A DNA stretch of 64,000 nucleotides, taken from the NCBI GenBank assembly GCA_903906365.1, contig CAIVKC010000051.1, forward strand, positions 20,249 through 84,248, written 5' to 3'. The position numbers were made by a program, and so were the translations under genes. Positions within the stretch are counted from its first letter, which is position 1; every line of letters begins with the position of its first letter. The notes under the pieces were generated by a model, which was given only the letters and a program-made list of their open reading frames with translations, was not told where the DNA came from and did no database searches. Positions 19,249 through 29,157 of this stretch are shown in pieces. This DNA is from an uncultured Bacteroidota bacterium (GTDB taxonomy: Bacteria > Bacteroidota > Bacteroidia > Chitinophagales > Chitinophagaceae).

Positions 19249-20790
19249 ATGAAACCATATAGGATATTTCTCCTGCTGGTCCTGGTAGCTGTGCAGCTAT
19301 CTGCCCAAACCGACGGACTTTCCAGGGTGCGCGCCTATCGCAAGGCCAATGAATACGTGTTTCTTCGGGAGTTTTTTTCCCTGCTTTCAATACCCAATCT
19401 GGCGGCAGACACTGTCAATATTAAGCGCAATACCACTTTTATCATGGATATGATGACCCGGCGCGGTATCGGACAGGTCAGGCTGCTATCCCCCCGTACT
19501 CCCGGAGCTGCGCCGGCTGTTTATGGAGAAGTGCTGGTTCCGGGAGCTGCCAGGACGATCATCTTCTATGCGCATTATGACGGTCAACCGGTTAGTCCCG
19601 CCCAATGGGCGCCCGGTTTAAGCCCTTTCCAGCCCAAACTGGCCAATGGGGCCCTGGAGCGAAAGGGTACCCTTATTCATTTTCCGGAGTCCGGGGACAG
19701 CATTTCCCCCGACTGGCGCATATATGCACGCGGCGCTTCCGATGATAAAGCAGGAGTAACGGCGATACTGGATGCCTACGAGGCCCTGCGGCGGACCGGT
19801 CAGCACCCCGGCTGTAATATCAAATTTTTCTTCGAAGGAGAGGAGGAGGCGGGTTCTACCCACCTCAGCGAAATCCTCGACCAATATAAACCCCTGCTGG
19901 CATCCGATTTATGGATCATATGTGACGGACCTGTTCACCAGTCGGGGAAAAAGCAGGTTGTCTTCGGGGTGCGGGGGGACGCACATATGGAACTGACTGT
20001 ATTTGCATCCAGAAGGCCCCTGCACAGTGGTCATTATGGAAATTGGGCGCCCAATCCCGCCCTGATGCTTTCCAAACTGCTGGCCTCTATGAAAAATGAC
20101 AGCGGGCGGGTTGTCATACCCGGCTTCTATGAGGATATGGTTCCCTTTACGGCGCGTGAAAAGGAAGCCCTCCGGCAAATTCCGCCGGTGGATGAACAGA
20201 TGAAAGCAGAGCTCGGGATTATTTCCACCGAGATACCCGGCCTCTCCCTGATGGAATCCATCAACCTGCCTTCCCTCAATATCAACGGAATGCAGAGCGG
20301 CCATGTTGGAAGCAATTCCAACAATATCATTCCCACCACTGCGAGCGCTGATCTGGATCTCAGGCTGGTCCTGGGAAACGACTGGCAACGCCAGCAGCAG
20401 CGCGTGACAGAATACATTGCCAAACAGGGTTTTCATGTTCTGGACCATGACCCGGACGGGGCCGAACGGTCCCAGTATGAAAAGATCATTAAAGTTATCA
20501 ATGGCATGGATGGATATAATGCCCAACGAACACCCATGGACCTTCCGATAGCATTCGAAGTCATCCGTGCCGTTCAGAAAACCACCACCGAACAGGTGGT
20601 TCTAGTTCCTTCGCTGGGAGGCAGTCTGCCCCTGTTCCTGTTTGAAAAATACCTTCAGGGCAAAACCATCATTGTACCCATTGCCAACCATGATAATAAT
20701 CAGCACGGTGAAAATGAAAACATCAGACTAGACAACCTCTGGAAGGGGATAGAGACAATGGCTTCCCTGATGATGATTGAATCAAGATAA
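19249..20790 (+). CDS. Exported M20 family metallopeptidase
   Basis: 513 residues. A signal peptide (residues 1 to about 20, ending VQLSAQ) sends it to the periplasm. M20 zinc-site motifs are present: His109 in YAHYDGQP, Asp165 in RGASDDKAG and the Glu cluster at 196-200 (EGEEE), with later metal His in NHDNNQHGENE near the end. M20 enzymes hydrolyse dipeptides, N-acyl amino acids or similar; this long form with a dimerisation insert resembles the CNDP/dipeptidase group. It sits where infA would normally follow map, one nucleotide before the next gene, so the pair are probably co-transcribed. Substrate unknown. Confidence 0.9.
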   Translation: MKPYRIFLLLVLVAVQLSAQTDGLSRVRAYRKANEYVFLREFFSLLSIPNLAADTVNIKRNTTFIMDMMTRRGIGQVRLLSPRTPGAAPAVYGEVLVPGAARTIIFYAHYDGQPVSPAQWAPGLSPFQPKLANGALERKGTLIHFPESGDSISPDWRIYARGASDDKAGVTAILDAYEALRRTGQHPGCNIKFFFEGEEEAGSTHLSEILDQYKPLLASDLWIICDGPVHQSGKKQVVFGVRGDAHMELTVFASRRPLHSGHYGNWAPNPALMLSKLLASMKNDSGRVVIPGFYEDMVPFTAREKEALRQIPPVDEQMKAELGIISTEIPGLSLMESINLPSLNINGMQSGHVGSNSNNIIPTTASADLDLRLVLGNDWQRQQQRVTEYIAKQGFHVLDHDPDGAERSQYEKIIKVINGMDGYNAQRTPMDLPIAFEVIRAVQKTTTEQVVLVPSLGGSLPLFLFEKYLQGKTIIVPIANHDNNQHGENENIRLDNLWKGIETMASLMMIESR

Positions 20791-20791
20791 T

Positions 20792-22027
20792 ATGCCAAAG
20801 CAACTCGTGGTCATAGGTGGGGGCGCTGCCGGTTTTTTTTGCGCCGTCAATGCAGCCCGGCTGGATCCTTCCCTTCGTGTAATGATTATTGAAAAGACTT
20901 CCAAACTGCTGGCCAAGGTTCGTGTCAGCGGGGGCGGACGATGCAACGTGACCCACGATTGCCGTGATTTGGCCGAAATGGCCAGAAAGTACCCGAGGGG
21001 CAACCATTTTGTAAAAAAAATGTTCCATCATTTTTTTACCCCCGATACCATCGCCTGGTTCGCTGCCAGAAATGTGACGCTGAAAACGGAGGAGGACGGA
21101 AGGATGTTTCCTGTCAGCAATTCTTCCCAAACCATTATTGACTGTCTGATAAAGGAGGCCAATTCCTATGGGGTGGAGGTCAGGATGAACCAGGAAGCCC
21201 AGGAAATAGTGACCCGGGACAACAAATTCCTGCTTCGGATGAAAAGCGGTCAGGAAATCCAGGCTGACTTCGTGTGTGTGGCCTGTGGGGGGTATCCGAA
21301 ATCTTCCATGTTTGAATGGCTGTTGAAAACGGGCCATCATATTGAACCCCCTGTTCCTTCCCTGTTCACTTTCAATCTTCCCGGCAATCCAATTACCGCG
21401 CTTATGGGAATTGCCGTCCCCGACGCCATCGTCAAAGTAACCGGGTCCAGGCTCTCAGAGAGGGGCCCTGTACTCATAACCCATTGGGGATTGAGCGGAC
21501 CGGCCATTTTAAGGCTGTCGGCCTGGGGAGCCAGGGACTTTCAGCAAAGGGATTACCGGTTTTCCATTTCCATCCATTGGGTGGCGGCTCTTTCGGAGTC
21601 CTCCATCCGTCAGTCCATTCTGGAACTTAGGTCAGGGGCGGGGTCGCAGAAGGTCATGCAAAAAAACAAGTTCGGTCTTCCGCAGCGGTTGTGGGAATTT
21701 CAGTGCCAGCAGTCAGGAATCAACGAACATATGCGATGGGCAGATCTCCCTGCCCGGGAGCAGAACAGGCTGGTGAAAATGCTCACCAACCAGGAATTCC
21801 AGGTCGAAGGCAAAACCACATTCCGGGAGGAATTTGTAACTGCAGGCGGTATCCGGCTTTCCGAAATAGAGGCCTCCACCATGCAAAGCAAGATTGTCCC
21901 TGGACTATTCTTTGCCGGAGAAATCATCGATGTGGACGGCATTACGGGAGGCTTTAATTTTCAGCATGCCTGGTCGGGGGGATTTATTGCGGCCAAAGTC
22001 ATCGCCTCCCAATCCGGCCCTGCCTAA
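20792..22027 (+). CDS. NAD(P)/FAD-dependent oxidoreductase, HI0933/BaiN family
   Basis: 411 residues from the ATG at 20792 (MPKQLVVIGGGAAG). The dinucleotide-binding GGGAAG is at residues 9-14, a family-specific KVRVSGGGRCNVTH follows, and the C-terminal FAD-contact stretch (GLFFAGEIIDVDGITGGFNFQ, in part) and GFIAA close the fold. This HI0933-like family includes BaiN and proteins of unknown substrate; a flavin-dependent reductase is all that can be said. An in-frame TTG at 20777 inside the previous gene is rejected. It is in the plus-strand pair after the M20 peptidase and is convergent with the aminotransferase. Confidence 0.9.
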   Translation: MPKQLVVIGGGAAGFFCAVNAARLDPSLRVMIIEKTSKLLAKVRVSGGGRCNVTHDCRDLAEMARKYPRGNHFVKKMFHHFFTPDTIAWFAARNVTLKTEEDGRMFPVSNSSQTIIDCLIKEANSYGVEVRMNQEAQEIVTRDNKFLLRMKSGQEIQADFVCVACGGYPKSSMFEWLLKTGHHIEPPVPSLFTFNLPGNPITALMGIAVPDAIVKVTGSRLSERGPVLITHWGLSGPAILRLSAWGARDFQQRDYRFSISIHWVAALSESSIRQSILELRSGAGSQKVMQKNKFGLPQRLWEFQCQQSGINEHMRWADLPAREQNRLVKMLTNQEFQVEGKTTFREEFVTAGGIRLSEIEASTMQSKIVPGLFFAGEIIDVDGITGGFNFQHAWSGGFIAAKVIASQSGPA

Positions 22028-22049
22028 GGCATCCCCGTACCCTGGCAGT

Positions 22050-23159
22050 CTAGCCCCTGCAGTCCCGAATGGCCCGGTCGATATTTTCCAGGCCCGCCAT
22101 AAAGGCCTCCTTTTTTTCCCAGCCAAAACCCAGCCGGAAGTAGCGCATTTCCTGTTCAAACCAATGACCCGGTCCCACATAGGTCTGGTATTGATTCAGG
22201 AGTACATGGTAGAATCTTTCCGCATCAGGCAGTGTGCCCTCCCTGAACCGGGGGAAGCAGACCACCCCTCCGGTGGGTTTGACCCATTCCAGGTAGGCAT
22301 GATGGTCCATCCAGTCGCAAAGTTGCCGGAAATTCTCCTGGGTTTGTTTACCAATACCGGCAATGAAGGGATCCTTTCCTAACAGGAATTGATAGCCGAT
22401 TTCCTCATCCACCACCGAATTGCAAATGCATATCTGTTCCTTGGCAGCCAGCAGGACTTCCTGCCAGTATTTATTTTGTGTCATCAGCCAGCCCAGCCTT
22501 ATTCCCGGTATTCCATAGGCCTTGGACATGGAACAGATGCTGATGGCCTGGCCGCTGAGGGAGGCAGCCAGGGTGGAAGGTTCATGAAACCCCAGGTCCC
22601 GGTAGGTCTCGTCCACCAGCAGCACAATGCCGTGCAATTCGGCCAGTCTGCATAATTCCCCCATCGCGTACTCCCCGATTTCGGTTCCGGTTGGGTTGTG
22701 GGGCGTGGTAACGGAGATCATCCGGGTATTTGGCCTGATGGCCTTTTTGATTTTTTCTACCGAAACCGTAAAGCCTTCTTCAAACAGCAGGTCAATGAAA
22801 CTGATTTGACATCCGATGGCCCGGGGTGTTTCGATATTGGTGGCATAATTGGGTCTTAAGACCACCAGATGGTCCTGGGGCCTCAAAAAAGCGGTGTGTA
22901 CCATAAACAGGGCGGCTGCAGCCCCGGCGGTGATCAATACGTCTGCTGCTTCCAGGTTCCGGTGGGATGCGGCAACCAGTTCCCTCAGGGCCGGCTTGCC
23001 CATATGGTCCCCATAGGCAAGGATCAGTTCCTGCAGGTCAATGCCAAGGTCCCTGAAGGACAGGTCCCTGACCGAGCTTTCAGCGAGATTGCATGCGATC
23101 GAGTCGTAACCCAGGCTTTCGGGCGATTCTATTTCGATGGGCATCCTTTTGTATTGCAT
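22050..23159 (-). CDS. PLP-dependent aminotransferase, class I/II fold
   Basis: 369 residues, cytosolic. Fold-type I motifs are in place: HNPTG at 154-158, the DETY block at 183-186 and the Schiff-base Lys213 in SMSKAYG, with the phosphate-binding Arg in GIRLGW. The protein is short at the N-terminus and resembles the small aminotransferases related to capreomycidine synthase/VioD, but no pathway genes lie nearby, so substrate is open. The start at 23159 is chosen as first ATG; Met6 (23144) is possible. It stands alone, convergent with the flavoprotein and divergent from rpsA. Confidence 0.85.
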   Translation of the reverse strand: MQYKRMPIEIESPESLGYDSIACNLAESSVRDLSFRDLGIDLQELILAYGDHMGKPALRELVAASHRNLEAADVLITAGAAAALFMVHTAFLRPQDHLVVLRPNYATNIETPRAIGCQISFIDLLFEEGFTVSVEKIKKAIRPNTRMISVTTPHNPTGTEIGEYAMGELCRLAELHGIVLLVDETYRDLGFHEPSTLAASLSGQAISICSMSKAYGIPGIRLGWLMTQNKYWQEVLLAAKEQICICNSVVDEEIGYQFLLGKDPFIAGIGKQTQENFRQLCDWMDHHAYLEWVKPTGGVVCFPRFREGTLPDAERFYHVLLNQYQTYVGPGHWFEQEMRYFRLGFGWEKKEAFMAGLENIDRAIRDCRG

Positions 23160-23395
23160 GGCAGGTTCATTGGAGGGGTTAGGGAGCTTTTGGGCGGCTT
23201 AGGAGTGGTAAAAGTAGGGATTCCCCTGTTATAATGGCCCAGCAGGCCAGGCGGGTGCACATGGGAGAAAAACAGGGTTCCCTTCAGGATGGTCCGGGAG
23301 GTCAGGGGTACAAGAGTCATTAAATCAGCAGGTTGTGAGGTGGCAGCCGGTTAAAAAAACTGGGCTTTCAAAGGAGAAAATACCCGCTTTTTGCG

Positions 23396-23403
23396 TATCT
23401 TTG
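23396..23403 (+). promoter_or_regulatory. -7 box of the rpsA promoter
   Basis: TATCTTTG at 23396-23403 matches TAnnTTTG and lies 33 nt before the rpsA start. No clear TTTG is found 19-21 nt upstream, so the -33 element is weak. Confidence 0.55.
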
Positions 23404-23436
23404 CAACCCCGGAAAAAACAACCGGGATTTTAATTT

Positions 23437-25347
23437 ATGTCTGAAAACAATATTGTTAATCCAAACGCTGAAGTACAGGAGCCTGCTGCTGCTGCAGAGG
23501 TTACAGCGACAACAAACGTACCTGTGGCTATCGTACCTGAAAGGGTAGTGACAGCTCATGATGATTTCGACTGGAGCATTGACAAGAGAAATGTTGCTGC
23601 CTACACCCAGGAGGAAAAGGAAAAGTATGACAAAGTGTATGACAACACTTTTGTGGCCATCACCGATGGAGAACTGGTTAAGGGGCTCGTAGTTGCCCTT
23701 ACCAAGACAGATGTGGTCGTCAACATTGGCTTTAAAAGCGACGGCCTGGTTTCACTCAATGAATTCCGCGACGTTCCCAATCTGAAAACCGGGGATGAAA
23801 TTGAAGTCATGGTAGTGGAAAAGGAAGACAGGGAAGGTCACCTTCACCTGAGCCGCAAACAGGCCCGCACAACCAGGGCCTGGGAAAGAATTGTGGAAGT
23901 TCACAAGACCGGTGAAGTGGTTACCGGTGTGGTTACCAGCAAAACAAAAGGCGGCCTGATCGTGGATGTATTCGGTATGGAAACCTTCCTGCCGGGATCA
24001 CAAATCGACGTGAAGCCGGTTACCGATTACGACCAGTTCGTTGGTAAGACCATGGAATTCAAGGTGGTTAAAATCAATGAAGCCATCAAGAACGCCGTAG
24101 TTTCCCATAAGGCCCTCATCGAAAGCGATATCGAGGCACAGCGCGCTGAGATCATGAGCAAACTGGAAAAAGGACAGGTACTGGAAGGAACCATCAAAAA
24201 TATCACTGATTTCGGAGCATTTATGGACCTGGGCGGACTCGATGGCCTGCTCTATATTACCGATATCAGCTGGGGTCGCATCAGCCATCCGAGTGAAGTA
24301 CTTAAGCTTGACCAGAAACTCAGGGTGGTCGTACTTGATTTTGATGATGGTAAGAAGCGCATCAGCCTGGGTCTGAAACAACTGACCCCGCATCCATGGG
24401 ATGTGTTGCCTGAAGCCATCCGCGAAGGTGAAATTGTAAAGGGCAAGGTCGTAAATATTGAAGATTACGGCGCATTCCTTGAAATTATGCCAGGTGTGGA
24501 AGGTCTCGTTCACGTCAGCGAAATTACCTGGGCCAATACCCCCATCAATGCAAAGGAATTCTTCAAGCTTGGTGACGAACACCAGGCCAAGGTTGTTACC
24601 CTGGATAAGGAGTCACGCAAAATGAGCCTGTCCATCAAACAACTCAGCGAAGATCCCTGGAGCACGATCGAAACCAAATTCCCCCAGGGAAGCAAGCATA
24701 CAGGGCTGGTTAAGAACATTACACCCTACGGTGTATTTGTGGAACTGGCTCCCGGAATTGGCGGCATGATCCATATCAGCGATCTGAGCTGGCTGAAACG
24801 CTTCAATCATCCTTCCGAATACACCAAGGTCGGCCAACACATCGATGTGGCTATCCTGGGTATAGACAAGGATAACCGCAAATTGCAGCTTGGGCACAAA
24901 CAGCTGGAAGAAGATCCCTGGAATGCCCTGGAGCAGACTTTTGCCATCGGCACCATCCATGAAGGAACTGTTACCCGCAAGGATGACAAGGGTGCCATTG
25001 TGCAGCTGCCCTACGGGCTGGAAGGATTTGCGCCCAACCGTCACCTCGCCAAAGAGGATGGCAAACAGGTTGGAGCCGATGAAACCGCCCAGTTTATGGT
25101 CATTGAATTTGACCGTAACGAAAAGCGCATCGTTTTGTCCCATGCCCGTATCTGGGAACAGGCCAAGGTAGATGAGAAAGAATCTGCCAAGAAGGAAGCC
25201 AGGGTAGAAGCTGATAAGGCACATAAGGCCGTAAAGAGCATCCAGAGCAAAGTAGAGAAATCTACGCTCGGTGACCTCGGTACGCTCGCCGAAATCAAGG
25301 AAAAACTCAAGCAGGAAGAAAAAGGCGCAGACGAGGCCAAGCAGTAA
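23437..25347 (+). CDS. rpsA: 30S ribosomal protein S1
   Basis: S1, 636 residues, binds mRNA on the 30S platform; in Bacteroidota, where Shine-Dalgarno sites are rare, it is thought to matter for initiation. Six OB-fold S1 repeats run from about residue 80 to 575; repeats 3 to 5 are the clearest, each with G-x-V-x-x-I-x-x-x-G-A-F/V and G-L-V/I-H-V/I-S blocks. The N-terminus is an Ala/Glu/Val-rich extension of about 40 residues and the C-terminus a charged Lys/Glu helix after ARIWEQAK. Monocistronic, with its own -7 box and a strong terminator. Confidence 0.96.
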   Translation: MSENNIVNPNAEVQEPAAAAEVTATTNVPVAIVPERVVTAHDDFDWSIDKRNVAAYTQEEKEKYDKVYDNTFVAITDGELVKGLVVALTKTDVVVNIGFKSDGLVSLNEFRDVPNLKTGDEIEVMVVEKEDREGHLHLSRKQARTTRAWERIVEVHKTGEVVTGVVTSKTKGGLIVDVFGMETFLPGSQIDVKPVTDYDQFVGKTMEFKVVKINEAIKNAVVSHKALIESDIEAQRAEIMSKLEKGQVLEGTIKNITDFGAFMDLGGLDGLLYITDISWGRISHPSEVLKLDQKLRVVVLDFDDGKKRISLGLKQLTPHPWDVLPEAIREGEIVKGKVVNIEDYGAFLEIMPGVEGLVHVSEITWANTPINAKEFFKLGDEHQAKVVTLDKESRKMSLSIKQLSEDPWSTIETKFPQGSKHTGLVKNITPYGVFVELAPGIGGMIHISDLSWLKRFNHPSEYTKVGQHIDVAILGIDKDNRKLQLGHKQLEEDPWNALEQTFAIGTIHEGTVTRKDDKGAIVQLPYGLEGFAPNRHLAKEDGKQVGADETAQFMVIEFDRNEKRIVLSHARIWEQAKVDEKESAKKEARVEADKAHKAVKSIQSKVEKSTLGDLGTLAEIKEKLKQEEKGADEAKQ

Positions 25348-25370
25348 GCATGTATTTTCTTTTTATAGCC

Positions 25371-25407
25371 GGAAAAGCGCCCTTCAAAGGGCGCTTTTCC
25401 ATTTTAT
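25371..25407 (+). terminator. Terminator after rpsA
   Basis: A perfect 12-bp stem (GGAAAAGCGCCC 25371-25382, GGGCGCTTTTCC 25389-25400, loop of six) is followed by ATTTTAT. Confidence 0.85.
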
Positions 25408-25538
25408 CCCCTGGCCCGAATCCTGACTCCTGTTTAGCCAACTACCCTTCACCCGGCCATTTACAGGAATCGATTTTTTTTTAAAATCGGCACCTGATCG
25501 GCTATATTGGCCCGACTTTTTCTTATAACTTCAATGCC

Positions 25539-26537
25539 ATGAAATATGTCTTTTTCATCCTGGTCCTCCTGAATTTAAACGGGGCAGCTGCGCAAAATCT
25601 GAGCGGTTCCTGGTATGGGCAGGCCGATGCAGAGATTTCGGGGGTGCACAGCAATTATTTGACGGAACTGATCATCAAACAGAAAGGGGATGAGGTCGAA
25701 GGCGTCTTTGCCTATTATTTCAAAGACGTACACATGAGCTATTACGTCCATGGGGATTACAATGCGAAAACCAAGGAGATTACCATTAAGAATATTCCCA
25801 TCATTTATTTCAACAGCAATTCCACCATCAATGGAATTGACTGCAACACCAACTTCAGGGGTAGCCTTTTCGTTTCCAGGGTAAAGAAATCCATCAACGG
25901 CTATTTCTTTCATGATGACAAGTATAAATACACCTGCCCTGACCTGCGGGTAACCTATACACTGGACATCGAAGATAAATCGCAGGACAGCATACTGAAT
26001 AATACGGCATTAGGCAAAAAGTTCTGGACGCCCCAGCCGGATGATTTTATTGTTTCAGCTTCAGAGACCCGGCGGGAGAGGGTGGCCCCGGTTCCCGTGG
26101 CTGTGGAAACCCCGCACATACCCGTCATCCGCCCGGCAGAGATTCAACCCCGGCAGCAGGATGATGCCGCAAAAATTACGGCTGCCTATGGCAGGAGAAA
26201 ATCCATCCTGAGCAAGGAACTTGTAGTGGAATCGGATTCGGTGGAACTGAGTTTTTATGATAATGGAGACATTGACGGGGACAGCATTTCCGTTTTTCTC
26301 AACAACCAGGTGATACTCACCCACCAGGGACTGACGGCCAGGGCCATAAACATTTATGTAAAAATGGACAGTCTCCGTGCATATAATGAAATCGGCATGT
26401 TCGCAGAAAACCTGGGCACCATCCCCCCCAATACGGCATTGATGGTGGTTACCGATGGCGTAAACCGCTATGAAGTATACATGAGCAGCAGCCTGACCCA
26501 GAATTCAGCCGTCAGGTTGCGCCGCAAAACAAAATAA
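25539..26537 (+). CDS. Exported two-domain protein of unknown function
   Basis: 332 residues. A signal peptide ends near GAAAQ (residues 15-19). The N-terminal part, roughly 20-150, reads like a lipocalin-type barrel (LSGSWYGQADAE opening, alternating hydrophobic strands). A charged, Pro-rich linker (about 170-215) leads to a C-terminal beta domain with SFYDNGDIDGDSISVFLNNQ, a pattern I recall from other uncharacterised Bacteroidota exported proteins. No catalytic motif seen. It is alone between the rpsA terminator and the convergent parC gene. Confidence 0.75.
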   Translation: MKYVFFILVLLNLNGAAAQNLSGSWYGQADAEISGVHSNYLTELIIKQKGDEVEGVFAYYFKDVHMSYYVHGDYNAKTKEITIKNIPIIYFNSNSTINGIDCNTNFRGSLFVSRVKKSINGYFFHDDKYKYTCPDLRVTYTLDIEDKSQDSILNNTALGKKFWTPQPDDFIVSASETRRERVAPVPVAVETPHIPVIRPAEIQPRQQDDAAKITAAYGRRKSILSKELVVESDSVELSFYDNGDIDGDSISVFLNNQVILTHQGLTARAINIYVKMDSLRAYNEIGMFAENLGTIPPNTALMVVTDGVNRYEVYMSSSLTQNSAVRLRRKTK

Positions 26538-26546
26538 GCCGCTCAG

Positions 26547-29063
26547 CTAGAACAACTCCGGCTGCTTTTTATCATCCTCTTTGTGGGCCCATTCGACTTC
26601 CGTGCTCTTGGTATAGTCCGCCAATTTTGTTCCTACCGCCTTCCATCCCATAACCTCCGTAAAGCCCAGCAGTTTGATCTTCTGGGAGCGGGCCTGGGCA
26701 CCCCTTCCTGATTTTATGACCGCTACCGGCGCATCATGGGTGGTTACCGCCTCTACATAATTGCCTTCACCTTCCTTAATAAACAGGAATTTATTATGCA
26801 GGGTGGTTGTTTCGATCCTGAAACGTTTTACGTTGAACTGCAGTTTTTCCTGATCACAATAGATGGCAGTGATGATCTTGTCCGGATTGAACTTTTCAAT
26901 TTCAATGATATTTTCCGCATCAAATCGCTGGGTCAATTCTGTATCGGTGATTTCGTAGTTACCGTCATGGTATACAATAAGGATTTTTTCATCTCCCTCA
27001 AAAGTACCCAGGAATTCCCCTTTTCCATCCGTATTGAGACGACCGAAGGTATCATCGAACCAGATTTTTCGGCCACTTAGGGTAGATCTTCCGGCTTCTT
27101 TGAGTTTGACCGCCTTAATGGGGTATTTGGTAACCTGGTTGCCGATGCTGGAGCGACCTTTGATCTCCAGGGTTTCAAAATAGAAATCGAATTCCTTGAT
27201 TCTGGCCGAACAACCGGGGGTGAGGATTACCTTCACGGATTCAGCTTCACCATTTGGATTGACAGAAAAATAATGGACCCTGCTTTTTTCCTCTCCCTTG
27301 GTCAGGTCGTATTCTTTATCGCGGGTGATACCGGTCACATTGAACCTTTTCGCATAGCTGGTCCCTGTCTTTCCATCCGAATAAATCATGTTATACGTGA
27401 TTCTTTCATTGGTCTTCTGGAAAACGGCTACATGGATGATGTCTTTGCCAATGAATGCCTTTTCGGAGGCTTTGACAACTTTCATTTTACCGGATTTGGT
27501 AAAGGCGATGATATCATCCAGGTCGGAACAGTCGGTCACAAACTCGTCTTTTTTCAGACCGGTACCGATAAAGCCTTCCGATCGGTTTACATACAGTTTT
27601 GCATTGGCGATGGCTACCTGTTTGGCCTGTATGGCTTCAAAGAGCTTGATTTCGGTTTTCCGCTCGCGACCCTTGCCGTATTTTTTTAGCAGGTTTTCAA
27701 AATAGGCAACCGTGAAGTCAACGATGTTGTTGAGATCGTGTTTAACCTGCCTGATCTCTGCCTCCAGCCCTTTAATCTGTTTGTTGAGTTCATCAATATC
27801 CAGCCGGTAGATCCTACGAACGGGTTTTTCCGTCAGTTTAATGATGTCCTCTCTTGTGATATCGCGTTTCAATAATTTTTTAAAAGGGGAGAATGCCTTA
27901 TCGATCGCTTCGAGCACCTTTTCCCAGGTTTCATGCTTTTTCTCCAGTTCCTTGTAGATCTTCTCTTCGAAGAATATCTTTTCCAGTGAGGTATAGTGCC
28001 ATTTTTCCTGCAGTTCACCGAGCTTGATTTCCAGTTCCTGTTTCAGCAGGTCCCGGGTCTTGTCCACCGATATCTTAAGCAGATCCTTTGCAGCCAGGAA
28101 CTGTGGTTTCTGGTTGGTGATCACGCAGGCATTCGGCGAGATGCTTATTTCGCAGTCCGTAAAGGCGTACAGCGCGTCAATGGTGATATCGGGCGAAATA
28201 CCCGGTGCCAGATCCACCTGCAATTCCACTTCGGCCGCTGTATTATCCGTCACTTTTTTAATCTTGATCTTCCCCTGGTCATTGGCCTTGATGATGGAAT
28301 CGATGAGCTGCGTGGTGGTCACGCCATAGGGAACATCTTTGATAACCAGGGTTTTTTTGTCCAGTTCCTCAATATGGACCCTCACCCTCACCTTGCCACC
28401 CCTGCTACCGTCGTTATAATTGGTCACGTCGATCATCCCACCTGTCTGGAAATCGGGATAGAGTTCAAATTTTTTACCCCGCAGGTATTTTATGGAAGCG
28501 TCGCATATCTCGCAGAAATTATGGGGCAGGATTTTGGTGGAAAGCCCCACCGCGATGCCTTCGGCACCCTGGGCCAGCAACAGGGGGAATTTCATGGGCA
28601 GGGTGACCGGTTCGTTTTTCCTTCCGTCATAACTCAGCTGCCAGTTGGTTGTCTTGGGATTGAAGGCTACCTCCAGGGCAAATTTACTCAGCCTCGCTTC
28701 AATGTACCTGGAGGCGGCCGCATCGTCGCCTGTCCTGACATCTCCCCAGTTGCCCTGGGTTTCCACCAACAGGTCTTTCTGGCCCATATTGACCAATGCT
28801 TCCCCGATGCTGGCATCCCCGTGTGGATGATACTGCATGGATTGGCCGATAATATTGGCCACCTTGTTGAACCGGCCGTCGTCCATTTCCTTCATGGCAT
28901 GGAGTATCCTGCGCTGAACCGGTTTCAGACCGTCCTCGATGGCAGGAACTGCCCTTTCCAGAATTACATAGGAGGCATAGTCAAGGAACCAGTGTTTATA
29001 TTGGCCGGTAACCCCCGATTCGTTTTGATGAAAGTCGTCCGCTATTGTCTTATTTTTTGCCAT
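26547..29063 (-). CDS. parC: DNA topoisomerase IV subunit A (ParC/GyrA family)
   Basis: 838 residues. The catalytic subunit that breaks and rejoins DNA, relaxing and decatenating chromosomes with ParE. Active-site Tyr120 sits in AAASRYIEARL. The quinolone region reads HPHGDASIGEA: the position of GyrA Ser83 is Ala84 and that of Asp87 is Glu88. A C-terminal beta-pinwheel follows from about 500. It lies downstream of parE in the same direction with two genes between. The parE partner makes topoisomerase IV more likely than gyrase, and there is no clear GyrA box. Confidence 0.88.
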   Translation of the reverse strand: MAKNKTIADDFHQNESGVTGQYKHWFLDYASYVILERAVPAIEDGLKPVQRRILHAMKEMDDGRFNKVANIIGQSMQYHPHGDASIGEALVNMGQKDLLVETQGNWGDVRTGDDAAASRYIEARLSKFALEVAFNPKTTNWQLSYDGRKNEPVTLPMKFPLLLAQGAEGIAVGLSTKILPHNFCEICDASIKYLRGKKFELYPDFQTGGMIDVTNYNDGSRGGKVRVRVHIEELDKKTLVIKDVPYGVTTTQLIDSIIKANDQGKIKIKKVTDNTAAEVELQVDLAPGISPDITIDALYAFTDCEISISPNACVITNQKPQFLAAKDLLKISVDKTRDLLKQELEIKLGELQEKWHYTSLEKIFFEEKIYKELEKKHETWEKVLEAIDKAFSPFKKLLKRDITREDIIKLTEKPVRRIYRLDIDELNKQIKGLEAEIRQVKHDLNNIVDFTVAYFENLLKKYGKGRERKTEIKLFEAIQAKQVAIANAKLYVNRSEGFIGTGLKKDEFVTDCSDLDDIIAFTKSGKMKVVKASEKAFIGKDIIHVAVFQKTNERITYNMIYSDGKTGTSYAKRFNVTGITRDKEYDLTKGEEKSRVHYFSVNPNGEAESVKVILTPGCSARIKEFDFYFETLEIKGRSSIGNQVTKYPIKAVKLKEAGRSTLSGRKIWFDDTFGRLNTDGKGEFLGTFEGDEKILIVYHDGNYEITDTELTQRFDAENIIEIEKFNPDKIITAIYCDQEKLQFNVKRFRIETTTLHNKFLFIKEGEGNYVEAVTTHDAPVAVIKSGRGAQARSQKIKLLGFTEVMGWKAVGTKLADYTKSTEVEWAHKEDDKKQPELF

Positions 29064-29157
29064 ATTTCTTTTTCACGTTAATGATTCCCTGGTAGCACCA
29101 GGCAAATTAAACAATTACTCCCATATGTTTTCCCGGTAGGGAAGCTTCCACAACCGG

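Noticed and set aside
27996..29081. 361-residue plus-strand frame over parC
   Set aside because: Antisense shadow of the ParC breakage-reunion region; no motif or signal.
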